DNA of 64,000 bases from Butyrivibrio sp. MC2013 (GTDB lineage Bacteria > Bacillota > Clostridia > Lachnospirales > Lachnospiraceae). Position 1 is the stretch's first letter, and each line of letters begins with the position of its first letter. The position numbers were made by a program, and so were the translations under genes. The stretch is from positions 248,001-312,000 of the forward strand of contig NZ_KE384211.1 in NCBI RefSeq assembly GCF_000424585.1, in the 5' to 3' direction. Of the stretch, positions 37,605 through 44,786 are shown in pieces. The notes beneath the pieces were generated by a model. That model saw only the letters and a program-made list of their open reading frames with translations. It was not told the origin of the DNA and searched no databases.

Positions 37605-39665
37605 TTATGCATTAGCGGTAATTAACGTCATGTTTGCATGCGCCTCTTTCTCGGCTCTGCGCTTTGCCTTTCCCTGCTCACTCACACGTTTCTTCCGGTA
37701 CGCTATCCTGCGGTCATACTCTGCCAAAAGCTCTACCGCCTGCGGATCTCCCTGCTCTGCAAGTGCCTTGGTATTCGCATATTTCTCCTGCTCCCTGCGA
37801 TAACGCTCTTTGAAGTATGCCTTGCTTCGCTCCCGCTTTTCCTCTTCTTTCCTGCAATGCTCCTCATACTGCGCCTTCGCCTCGGGATCTCCGGATTCAG
37901 CGGCAAGCCTGAGTTCTTCAAGCCTCTTTTCCCTTTTGGCGTTATATCTGACAAGCGTAGCCTTTCTCTTCTCGGCACGGATCCGGTTCTTCTCCGCTTG
38001 TACGGCTGCCTGCTTCTTGGCTTCCTCCCGTATCTCCTCTTCGGGGATCGGTGGGATAAACTGACCAATGAAGTTGAAATAGATTTCTATCTTCTGCTTT
38101 CTGCCAAAACCACGGATCCCGTTGGATTCGTGTACGATGATCTTGTCGATAAACTCACTGACCATCAATGGTGTAAGTTCCTCAAAGTCCGCATATTTCT
38201 TGGCAAGCGTTATGAAAGACTCCATATCAGCCTTGGGATCACGTTCTTCCGCTCTGGGCGATAACTCAGCCACCAATGCTTCAAGCTCCTCATATTCGGT
38301 GTTATATTGGCTCATAAGGCGCTCATACTGCTTCGGTGCTATCTTCTCCATGGCATATGTTTCATACAGCTTGCCTATCAGAACATCAAGCTCCTGCATC
38401 CTGTTCTCGGCAGATGTACGCTTTTCTTCGTTCTCCGAATCATCAAGCTCCTGCTTGACCGATAACTCTGCCATGATCTTTTCTCTGAATTCCTGCTCGT
38501 TAGTTATCGAATACTTGCTTGCTCTCTGTATTGCCTTGCGGATCAGTTCAAGCATATCGTTTCGCTTAACGTAATGCATGGTACAAACCTTGTTGACTCC
38601 CTTACGGTACATCCCACAACAATACGCCCGATCTGAATCCATCTTTTCCCGTGTGGTCGGCTGTGCATCATGACGGATCAGCTTTGATCCGCAATCGGCA
38701 CAATATAGCAATCCGGTAAGATTAAACGGATCCTCGGCATATGGTGTTTTCTTCTTGCGAGCTTTTATCTTATTGGCAAGCTTCCAAGTTTCCTCGTCAA
38801 TTATCGGTTCATGTGTATTCTTAAAAACCATCTGATCCTCAGCAGCCACATTCACTCTCTTCTTGGATTTATACGATATTCCCTTTGATTTCTTAAGTAC
38901 CGTATGCCCCAAGTATTCCTGCCGGTGGATGATATATCCCAATGTTGTTGAGTTCCACATATAGGGATCCGGCACGGGATTATGTCTGCAATCAGATGGT
39001 GAGTGTATTCTCTCGTATTCTGCCGGAATAAGGATCTTCTCATCGTGAAAGATGCGGATAATCTCGTTATAGGAATATCCCTGCACAACCATGTCAAAGA
39101 TACGTCTTACAACCTTTGCCGCCTCTTCATCAACATACAGAGTCTGCTTATCATCCGGCTTGCGGTAATACCCGTAGGGGATGGCACCGCTACAACGCAG
39201 TCCACGCTCCATACGGTCGGTAAATACCGCACTGATCTTTCTGCTTGAGTCCCTGGCATACCATTCGTTCATGATGTTCAAGAACGGGGTAAAATCTGAG
39301 TCTGTCTGATTTGCGCTGTCTATGTTGTTATTAACAGCGATGAAGCGGACACCTTTCTCGACAAACATGATCTCGGTGTAGTAACCGACTTTCAGATAGT
39401 CACGACCGAAACGGCTCATGTCCTTAACGATGATCGTGGATATGTTCCCCTCAAGAACCTCTTCGATCATTGCCTTAAAGCCTTTACGGTCAAAGGTTGT
39501 CCCGCTGATTCCATCATCGGTGAAATGACGGACGGGATCGAAGCCGTGCTTTTTAGCATAGTCCTCTAAAAGCTGCTTCTGATTGGTGATACTGTTGCTC
39601 TCGCCCTGCAATTCATCATCCCTTGAAAGGCGTTCATACAGGGCTGTGTACTGGTGTTTACTCAT
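37605..39665 (-). CDS. TnpX-type large serine recombinase
   Basis: The site-specific recombinase that excises and integrates the element. The 686-residue protein has an N-terminal resolvase domain with catalytic Ser in YERLSRDDE (about residue 14) and MSRFGRDYLKVG (about 83). A recombinase domain with a zinc ribbon (LLYCADCGSKL, then CCGMYRKG) follows, then a long coiled coil and a very basic C-terminus. Length and layout match TnpX of Tn4451-like elements. AGGAGG precedes the ATG, 55 bases from the element end. It looks complete and active. Confidence 0.95.
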   Translation of the reverse strand: MSKHQYTALYERLSRDDELQGESNSITNQKQLLEDYAKKHGFDPVRHFTDDGISGTTFDRKGFKAMIEEVLEGNISTIIVKDMSRFGRDYLKVGYYTEIMFVEKGVRFIAVNNNIDSANQTDSDFTPFLNIMNEWYARDSSRKISAVFTDRMERGLRCSGAIPYGYYRKPDDKQTLYVDEEAAKVVRRIFDMVVQGYSYNEIIRIFHDEKILIPAEYERIHSPSDCRHNPVPDPYMWNSTTLGYIIHRQEYLGHTVLKKSKGISYKSKKRVNVAAEDQMVFKNTHEPIIDEETWKLANKIKARKKKTPYAEDPFNLTGLLYCADCGSKLIRHDAQPTTREKMDSDRAYCCGMYRKGVNKVCTMHYVKRNDMLELIRKAIQRASKYSITNEQEFREKIMAELSVKQELDDSENEEKRTSAENRMQELDVLIGKLYETYAMEKIAPKQYERLMSQYNTEYEELEALVAELSPRAEERDPKADMESFITLAKKYADFEELTPLMVSEFIDKIIVHESNGIRGFGRKQKIEIYFNFIGQFIPPIPEEEIREEAKKQAAVQAEKNRIRAEKRKATLVRYNAKREKRLEELRLAAESGDPEAKAQYEEHCRKEEEKRERSKAYFKERYRREQEKYANTKALAEQGDPQAVELLAEYDRRIAYRKKRVSEQGKAKRRAEKEAHANMTLITANA

Positions 39666-39698
39666 ATGAGCCTCCTTTCTTTTTTCAAGGTGACATTA

Positions 39699-40265
39699 CT
39701 ATTGTCCTATCCAAAAGTAACCTTTTGGATCAGTTACTACAAACGAACAAGGGTAATCCTTACTGTCGCACTGCAGCAAGTTTGGTTTAATAAAAAAGCG
39801 TGTTTTACCTGAGCCGGAACCACCTACAACCAGCACATTCTTATTTCTTGCGTACTTTGGCTGTGATGGTCTGGAACTTAGTGTAATCTGCTCCGTCTGG
39901 GACAGAATCACATTATTCTTCGGATCAGGATCTTTGAAAGGTTCTATGTCGGAGGGCTTCCCCCATCTGGCTGAACCATATTCTGAGCCATGCCGAAATT
40001 TCTTAGAATTCTTTCCCTTCAGATAAACTGCAAGTCTTAGTGCTGCTCCACACGCTGCGCCAATAAGCAAATCAAAGGGATGTAAGCTAGGAAGCGGATT
40101 CGTAAATGCGGTTTGAAATCCACCTCCGATAATAAGCCCCTGAAGCTTTTCCGAAGCATTCATCCCCTCTGCAATTCGCCAGGCCTCACCTAAATTGGTA
40201 GCAAACAGACCTATTGCTATATAAGGGATATTCAGGATAATCTTCTTTTTTAATTTTTGATTCAT
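39699..40265 (-). pseudogene. virD4 coupling protein, 5' fragment
   Basis: The first 182 residues are native VirD4: two N-terminal membrane helices (about 11-27 and 65-85), the KKFRHGSEYGSARWG segment, and Walker A VVGGSGSGKTRFF near residue 152. After VVTDPKG the frame runs into the inserted element and ends with YFWIGQ and a stop. The gene overlaps pcfB by 4 bases as in intact ICEs. The ATPase lacks Walker B, so it should be inactive until the element leaves. Confidence 0.9.
39711..39730. other. attachment site of the inserted element, right (high-coordinate) end
   Basis: The bases CCAAAAG-TAAC-CTTTTGG form a perfect inverted repeat (39711-39728), and ccttttggat (39721-39730) matches the other junction at 31372-31381 except one base. 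An imperfect palindrome around the crossover is usual for serine recombinases. Confidence 0.75.
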
Positions 40266-40747
40266 CGTGTCTGCTCCTTCCTCTTCTCAACTACCTTGCG
40301 AGGTATAGAAGCAACCTTTTCCTTAAGTTTCTTTAGCTTACCAAGTATGCTCTCCTTTGCACCTTTTTCTTTTCCAAGGGTACGTTTGGTATAATCCGCT
40401 ACTAGATCAGAGATAGCATCTGCATCCTGAGCCTTGAAAAAGATCTTATAAGTGCCAGCCTCCTTGTCCTTAACCACGGCATAATCTACACCATACTTCC
40501 TGGCAAGGCGATTAAATAAATGGATATCTTCACCATCCAGCTCAATCTTCTGAGCACCTTTGCCTTGCTTTATGAGCTTTTTCACCGGCATCTTACCAGT
40601 CTTAACCTTTTCCTTCCCGAAGTACTTTTTATCATGCCTATGACGCAAATAAGCTTTTAGAACATTAAGTAACAACCTAGCTGTTGGCTTAACACCTTTT
40701 TCCACCATGAAATGGAGCGACTTGGCTGATAGCTCTTCATTAACCAC
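40262..40747 (-). CDS. PcfB family protein (DUF3801)
   Basis: The 161-residue protein has the DUF3801 block (LFNRLARKYGVDYAVVKDK, YKIFFKAQDADAI). A basic N-terminus and a long basic tail flank it. PcfB-like proteins act with the coupling protein to recruit the relaxosome. It lies directly upstream of virD4 with a 4-base overlap. Confidence 0.88.
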   Translation of the reverse strand: MVNEELSAKSLHFMVEKGVKPTARLLLNVLKAYLRHRHDKKYFGKEKVKTGKMPVKKLIKQGKGAQKIELDGEDIHLFNRLARKYGVDYAVVKDKEAGTYKIFFKAQDADAISDLVADYTKRTLGKEKGAKESILGKLKKLKEKVASIPRKVVEKRKEQTR

Positions 40748-40777
40748 GAATTATCGCCTCCCTTCTATCTGGGCCAG

Positions 40778-41107
40778 TCATAGTCCAATAACTCCATCTA
40801 AGGTTGTAACAATAACCTTGGATTTTCTGGCTATTGCGATATCATCCTTCACTTCCTCATTCTGCTTATTACCACAGATAACAAGGAATCTTGCTCTACG
40901 AAGCAGATCCTCTGACATCTCCTTGAATCTCTTATGAGCTTCTGTATCCTCAGCTGAAAAGATTCCATCAAAAGCAAGGATAGGGCAAAGGGGAAGATAT
41001 CCTTCCTTTACCAACTCCTGGCAGTACTTCTTTGCATCTTCTTTTGCCACAACCGGATTCTTATTCCATGCTGCAGTAACATAAGCTCTCGGTATTGTTC
41101 TACTCAT
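40778..41107 (-). CDS. DUF4406/DUF7768-like protein
   Basis: A 109-residue protein with a nucleoside 2-deoxyribosyltransferase-like fold pattern: RAYVTAAWN at the start, PLCPILAFDG in the middle and FLVICGNK later. Such small proteins are common next to pcfB in Tn1549-like ICEs. Catalysis has not been shown; it may bind nucleotides. Confidence 0.75.
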   Translation of the reverse strand: MSRTIPRAYVTAAWNKNPVVAKEDAKKYCQELVKEGYLPLCPILAFDGIFSAEDTEAHKRFKEMSEDLLRRARFLVICGNKQNEEVKDDIAIARKSKVIVTTLDGVIGL

Positions 41108-41119
41108 AATTTTCCTCCC

Positions 41120-41536
41120 TTAATCAACACGCATTGCTGAAAAGCAGGCGTCTCCTGCCTTCAAAGTATCCATCTGTGCCATAGCAACCTCTAAGAGATC
41201 ACCAATCTCATCATCAGGGATAGCCTTAAGCACATTCCCTGCTCTTTGAAAAATAAGCACGCTGCCAACTAAATACTCTTCACCCTCTGCCTTAAAAAGC
41301 TTATCTTTGTTGTAAACAGCAATATAATCTGACTTTCCAAGGTGAGTCCCTGCACCACAAGTGGCCATCTGATCAAGAATATGCTCTGCTTCCTTCATAG
41401 AAATCTGTCTGATTTTGCCGTTGGTTCCAAGAATCACAGCATGAGCATCAGGCCTTGATACATCTGTCTCCGGTACTTTAATTCCATCCTTCATAGGATC
41501 AAGCTGAATATCAATTGTAATCTGTTCCATTGTCAT
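41120..41536 (-). CDS. hypothetical ICE protein
   Basis: The 138-residue product has no motif I recognise. It is mixed alpha/beta and acidic, with RPDAHAVILGTNGKI near residue 28 and a C-terminal SAMRVD. It is packed between repA and the DUF4406-like gene (6 and 12 bases), so it is part of the same operon. Related ICEs carry a homologous gene at this place. Confidence 0.7.
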   Translation of the reverse strand: MTMEQITIDIQLDPMKDGIKVPETDVSRPDAHAVILGTNGKIRQISMKEAEHILDQMATCGAGTHLGKSDYIAVYNKDKLFKAEGEEYLVGSVLIFQRAGNVLKAIPDDEIGDLLEVAMAQMDTLKAGDACFSAMRVD

Positions 41537-41542
41537 TCCTCC

Positions 41543-42406
41543 TTAGATTTTTCCTGTCGCCATGTCATGCTGGACCAGCGACTGATAATAGTTGTTAATC
41601 GTAATTGGCGCATTATAAAGTGCTGCCACTATGTATTTCTTCACATTGCGAACCTTTGTAGTCTTGTCCTTCATACTGTCCATTACAAACTGGATATGGC
41701 TGCTATCCAGCTTCATGAATCTGCTTTTCACTACATTAATAGGCTTTTTATCCCCGGATATAGTGATAAACTTCTGATTGCTGCACAGCACATCCAGGAT
41801 TATGTCAAAAATCTCATCTATCTCTTCTACTCCATAGGGGTAGCGCTCTTTGAGTATCTCTATATCCAGTGACTGGTATAAATATTGTCTGTATAGCTCC
41901 CTCTCATCTTCTCTGCTCTTAGATAAGATAAGATTAGTATTACTACACTCAGTATTATTTAACTCAGTATTATTAGGTGGTGATTCTCGACATTCCGGGC
42001 TGGTGATTTTCACTACACCGGCATGGTGATTTTCACCACTCCGGACTGGTGATTCCTGAAGCAGGACAAAGTTCTTCACATAGATCCTGTCAGGTTTACA
42101 AAGTCCCTGCTTAACTCTTTCGATAAGTCCATAACTCTCTAGCTCCTTTAAAAGCTTTAAAGCCTTCTGACTCGCACAATGCAAATCCTCCTGAATACTG
42201 ACAAGTGTGTAATAGACATACACTCTGCCCTCGTCATCAATCCAATGATTCTTTTTGGAAAGAGATACCCGATTCAGAAATAATCCATACAGAACCTTGG
42301 CATCCGTAGAAAGCTTTGCAAACTTATCATCCTTAAAGAGAACCTGGGGAATCCTATAGAAGGCAAACTGCTCAGACTCTTCCTCATGAAAATAGCCAAA
42401 GTCCAT
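41543..42406 (-). CDS. replication initiator protein A (RepA_N type)
   Basis: The 287-residue protein has an N-terminal RepA_N winged-helix domain (FAFYRIPQVLFKDDKFAKLS; STDAKVLYGLFLNR) and a C-terminal DUF6017-like part (KPINVVKSRFMKLDS; HIQFVMDSM). In ICEs such initiators may support replication of the excised circle. It lies in the early operon with the small Cys-rich protein. The intact length suggests function; an origin is not proven but iteron-like repeats lie at 43988-44040. Confidence 0.88.
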   Translation of the reverse strand: MDFGYFHEEESEQFAFYRIPQVLFKDDKFAKLSTDAKVLYGLFLNRVSLSKKNHWIDDEGRVYVYYTLVSIQEDLHCASQKALKLLKELESYGLIERVKQGLCKPDRIYVKNFVLLQESPVRSGENHHAGVVKITSPECRESPPNNTELNNTECSNTNLILSKSREDERELYRQYLYQSLDIEILKERYPYGVEEIDEIFDIILDVLCSNQKFITISGDKKPINVVKSRFMKLDSSHIQFVMDSMKDKTTKVRNVKKYIVAALYNAPITINNYYQSLVQHDMATGKI

Positions 42407-42417
42407 ACCACACCTCT

Positions 42418-42630
42418 TTAGGCATTACCTGTAGCAACACTGTTACTTCTGCTGTCAGCAACAAGCTTCTGATAGCAGGGAAAGCAAAACGTCCTTCCAT
42501 TGCCATAAGGGCAAGGATGACTGCAATTGCAAGGTGTAACTGGGCCAAGCTTAGGTGCCACACTGTGAGGCACTCTTGAAATGCCATTCTTATTAAAGTT
42601 CTTCTGAACTCTCATATATTTCTTACTCAT
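42418..42630 (-). CDS. small cysteine-rich ICE protein
   Basis: A 70-residue protein whose centre (CNCSHPCPYG, then FCFPCYQKL) could bind a metal, probably zinc. The start has AAGGAGATAT before it. The gene ends 11 bases before repA. I do not recognise a family; similar tiny Cys-rich genes occur next to repA in this ICE group. Confidence 0.65.
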   Translation of the reverse strand: MSKKYMRVQKNFNKNGISRVPHSVAPKLGPVTPCNCSHPCPYGNGRTFCFPCYQKLVADSRSNSVATGNA

Positions 42631-42654
42631 CTTAGATATCTCCTTTCACCACTG

Positions 42655-42684
42655 AAAAAGGCCTCCCTAAAACTAGGGAAGCCT
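42655..42684 (-). terminator. terminator after the DUF5688 gene
   Basis: The stem TAGGGA(A)GCCT pairs with AGGC(C)TCCCTA with one mismatch, followed by CTTTTTC on the minus strand, 23 bases past the DUF5688 stop. Confidence 0.75.
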
Positions 42685-42706
42685 CTCTCTTACTTATTGA
42701 TGGAGC

Positions 42707-43762
42707 TTATAAAGAAGTCTCATGCTTCTTGGTTGCAGCCTTTGTTGCTGCATCCTTAGCCGGATCTTTCTTTGCAATCTCCTGTTTCTTTTCTTTTAGA
42801 TCTCCAAGGACAGAATCTTTATCAACAGCCTCGTGTTCAGCCTCACGCTGACGTTCCTCATACTTATCAGCCAACTCAAAAATATGATTCTGACTGTCGT
42901 AATGATAAACGTGATCTGTAAGCTGATCTGCAGGCTCAACCTGAGTAGCATTGACCTCTTTGACCATATTTTCCAGCTCCTTGGCTGTAATCTGGCCATT
43001 GTCCTTCACAAGCAAAACCTCATGGATACTGCTTGGGAGAACGAAGAAGTCACCGCCCATCTTCTGAGCTGCATCCTCCATGAAATTCGGATATGCGATA
43101 ACACCGGCTCCATGAATCTTATCCGGAACTGTAGCAACAAACATCTGCTCATCTTCCGGTGCAACCTCAGGAATCATGCCAGGTGCAAGCTCACTCATCA
43201 CTTCAGACATACCTCTGATTTCAGATGGTCTAATCTCTGGTGCATTCTCCATGGCATCAGCGCGAAGCTGCTCTTTGGTAATGCCATACTGATCAAGCAA
43301 CTGATTGGTAACAAGGATTGTTCCATTGCCGGAATCTGTCTGATCAAGCACAAAGCGATAAACAACAGCCATATCCTCCATTCTTTCATGAGGTACGCTC
43401 TCAAGAAGTTCCGCATTCTTCTCTGCAGAAACCACTTCCATAGAAAGCTTGCTCTTCATCTGCTCATAATCAGAGAGCGACTCCAGATCGACCTGAGGGG
43501 ATTCACGAAATCCTTTCTCCACTGCATCAGCAAAATGCTCTGCAATCTCAGGGATTGGTGTACCATTCTCATAAGCAGCAAATGCTTTCTCAACGCTGAT
43601 GTTCACTCCAATGGAACTGTCCACAGGTCTTACTGTGATAGCATCATAGCTATCATTCATCTTATCTACTCTACGAGCAGTAAGTTCAACATCAGCTCCT
43701 CTAACAGCAAGTTCTGCCTTTAAGGCATCCTGGAAACCTTCTTTGAAACGTTCATAATCCAT
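42707..43762 (-). CDS. DUF5688 family ICE protein
   Basis: The true start is the ATG at 43762 with GGAGAAAA before it, giving 351 residues beginning MDYERFKEGFQDAL; the 36-residue extension would run across a terminator. The protein is mixed alpha/beta and ends in a lysine-rich tail. The pattern (ITVRPVDSSIGVNISVEKAF; VYRFVLDQTDSGNGTILVTN, each split in homologues) fits DUF5688, a family found in clostridial mobile elements with no known activity. Confidence 0.8.
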   Translation of the reverse strand: MDYERFKEGFQDALKAELAVRGADVELTARRVDKMNDSYDAITVRPVDSSIGVNISVEKAFAAYENGTPIPEIAEHFADAVEKGFRESPQVDLESLSDYEQMKSKLSMEVVSAEKNAELLESVPHERMEDMAVVYRFVLDQTDSGNGTILVTNQLLDQYGITKEQLRADAMENAPEIRPSEIRGMSEVMSELAPGMIPEVAPEDEQMFVATVPDKIHGAGVIAYPNFMEDAAQKMGGDFFVLPSSIHEVLLVKDNGQITAKELENMVKEVNATQVEPADQLTDHVYHYDSQNHIFELADKYEERQREAEHEAVDKDSVLGDLKEKKQEIAKKDPAKDAATKAATKKHETSL

Positions 43763-43832
43763 ATTCAATTTTCTCCTTTTCTTTGACAGTTTTAATAGAA
43801 ACACCGGCGCGCGCTTTCCGGTTTCGGACAAC

Positions 43833-43880
43833 AAAAAAAGCGCCAAGCATGACCGTGAGGGTTTGGTCATGCTGACGCTT
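43833..43880 (-). terminator. strong terminator upstream of the DUF5688 gene
   Basis: AGCATGACC/GGTCATGCT forms a perfect 9-bp stem extended by GCG/CGC pairs, followed by TTTTTTT on the minus strand. It ends transcription from the membrane-protein gene. Confidence 0.85.
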
Positions 43881-43911
43881 AAATCTGCTTCCTATTCTTC
43901 TGCAAAAGAAA

Positions 43912-43948
43912 AACAAGTGGGAGGCTTTTGTTTACCTCTCACTTGTCT
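43912..43948 (-). terminator. second terminator in tandem
   Basis: ACAAGTGAGAGG pairs with CCTCCCACTTGT (one mismatch) and is followed by TTTTTC on the minus strand. With the next hairpin it makes a double terminator, so the DUF5688 operon must have its own promoter or be antiterminated. Confidence 0.75.
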
Positions 43949-43987
43949 ATGATAATAATAGCACCGTTAAATCCATAAGAAAAGTGC

Positions 43988-44040
43988 TAATGTCGGTCAT
44001 GGCGAGACATAACGAGTCAAAACGAGACAATGTCGGTCAT
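43988..44040. repeat. iteron-like direct repeats
   Basis: aatgtcggtcat occurs at 43989-44000 and 44029-44040. Between the copies lie three 10-base units of the form cgag(a/t)ca, starting near 44003, 44013 and 44023. The array begins 5 bases after the stop of the small membrane protein. It could be a binding site for RepA, a regulator or the transfer machinery. Confidence 0.6.
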
Positions 44041-44044
44041 ACCA

Positions 44045-44356
44045 TTAAATTCTTCCTAAAAGTTCCTTTAATCCAAGTAATCCTTCTTCTCCCCAAAGAG
44101 TTAATGCCTGAGGAATCACTGCAACAACAATACCCACAAGAAGCCCCTGCCATCCAAGAGATATATCTCCATTAATAAATGAGCAAATGCCACCAATTAC
44201 AAAGAACGACCCTATTAATCCACATGCAATATTTGCAAAACCACCAATAAATCCAATAGCAAGCATAAGCAAGGTAAGTGCCGCCTGAACTGGTAATAAA
44301 GCAATTTTTAGGATAAATCTTAATATCATTCCAATACCATATAATACTGTCATCAT
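44045..44356 (-). CDS. small membrane protein (CD1845-like)
   Basis: A 103-residue protein with three hydrophobic stretches (ILRFILKIALLPVQAALTLL; ANIACGLIGSFFVIGGICSF split; LVGIVVAVIPQALTLW). It resembles CD1845-type proteins near the regulatory end of Tn1549-like ICEs. It overlaps the XRE gene by 4 bases. Function unknown. Confidence 0.7.
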   Translation of the reverse strand: MMTVLYGIGMILRFILKIALLPVQAALTLLMLAIGFIGGFANIACGLIGSFFVIGGICSFINGDISLGWQGLLVGIVVAVIPQALTLWGEEGLLGLKELLGRI

Positions 44357-44637
44357 AGGTTCCCCCTTTCCTTCTCCATCTGTACTTTATAAGCAATTAG
44401 CCGGAGCACATATTCTGGAGCCTGGGTATTTCCTAGTTCCCAATCCTGTAAAGTTCTATAAGGAATTCCAAGGTATTCTGCAAACTCCTTCTTATTCATT
44501 CCAGTCTGGCTTCTAATATACGCAAAGGCGCTTGCATACATTCTTTTCTTCTTGTCCGCATCGGCTTTTTTCTTATCAGTTTGTTCAACTAATAATCCAT
44601 TGGCGATACCATCAAGTTTCAAATCTAAATCTGCCAT
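44353..44637 (-). CDS. XRE family regulator of the ICE
   Basis: The 94-residue protein carries a helix-turn-helix domain at about 45-75 (MNKKEFAEYLGIPYRTLQDWE split into KKEFAEYLGI and PYRTLQDWELG). GGAGGTGCGTT precedes the ATG. Upstream are a consensus promoter and two identical operators, the sign of autorepression. It is the first gene of the ICE region in transcription order and may control the switch to transfer. Confidence 0.88.
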   Translation of the reverse strand: MADLDLKLDGIANGLLVEQTDKKKADADKKKRMYASAFAYIRSQTGMNKKEFAEYLGIPYRTLQDWELGNTQAPEYVLRLIAYKVQMEKERGNL

Positions 44638-44652
44638 AACGCACCTCCTATG

Positions 44653-44710
44653 TACGGTCTCCGTATATCTTTCTACTTTTTATTATATATACGGTCTCCG
44701 TATATGTCAA
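44653..44710 (-). promoter_or_regulatory. consensus promoter with two identical operators
   Basis: On the minus strand TTGACA (44705-44710) and TATAAT (44682-44687) are separated by exactly 17 bases. The palindrome TACGGAGACCGTA lies in that spacer (44690-44702) and again at 44653-44665, 37 bases downstream, near the start of the transcript. This should be a tightly repressible promoter for the XRE protein. Confidence 0.85.
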
Positions 44711-44722
44711 TGTAAAAAAATA

Positions 44723-44755
44723 CCCGCAAAGCAGGTGTAATCTGCAATGCGGGCA
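44723..44755 (-). terminator. terminator of the RiPP/UvrA-like operon; copy 1 of a 33-bp repeat
   Basis: TGCCCGCATTGCAGAT pairs imperfectly with ACCTGCTTTGCGGG and is followed by a TATTTTTTT run. 31 of 33 bases match 48647-48679, in the same orientation. It lies 32 bases after the UvrA-like stop. Confidence 0.85.
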
Positions 44756-44786
44756 GCACGGTATTTATTAGGTAAACATAATCTCA

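Larger units (their letters stand above)
31372..39730 (-). mobile_element. Tn4451/TnpX-type mobilizable element inserted in virD4
   Basis: The element is about 8.35 kb and inserted in the ICE coupling gene. It has a large serine recombinase at one end (tnpX-like), tnpW at the other, a MobA/MobL relaxase with a small partner gene, a hairpin-rich candidate oriT, and a type II restriction-modification system as cargo. The split halves of virD4 abut the ends exactly, and a 10-bp core is shared between the two junctions. It has no secretion genes, so it would need a helper conjugation system. Excision would repair the host ICE. Confidence 0.9.
16540..44756 (-). mobile_element. Tn1549/CTn-type integrative conjugative element backbone
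   Basis: The gene order is characteristic of this clostridial ICE family: an XRE regulator, a small membrane protein, a DUF5688 protein, RepA, a DUF4406-like protein, PcfB, VirD4, Maff2, VirB6/TrbL, PrgI, VirB4, NlpC/P60, DUF4315, DUF4366, ArdC/YodL, topoisomerase III, MobC and relaxase. Everything reads on the minus strand. No integrase, excisionase or certain attachment site is visible, so the limits given are those of the backbone only. BREX at 1-16.4 kb and possibly the RiPP cassette at 44.8-48.4 kb would be cargo. VirD4 is interrupted by a second element, so conjugation is probably blocked unless that element excises. Confidence 0.85.

Noticed and set aside
43763..43870. 36-residue N-terminal extension of the DUF5688 protein
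   Set aside because: It would cross a strong terminator, and the ATG at 43762 has a good site and matches the family start.
43988..44040. CRISPR-like short array
   Set aside because: Units are only about 10 bases with no spacers; an iteron-like binding site is more likely.
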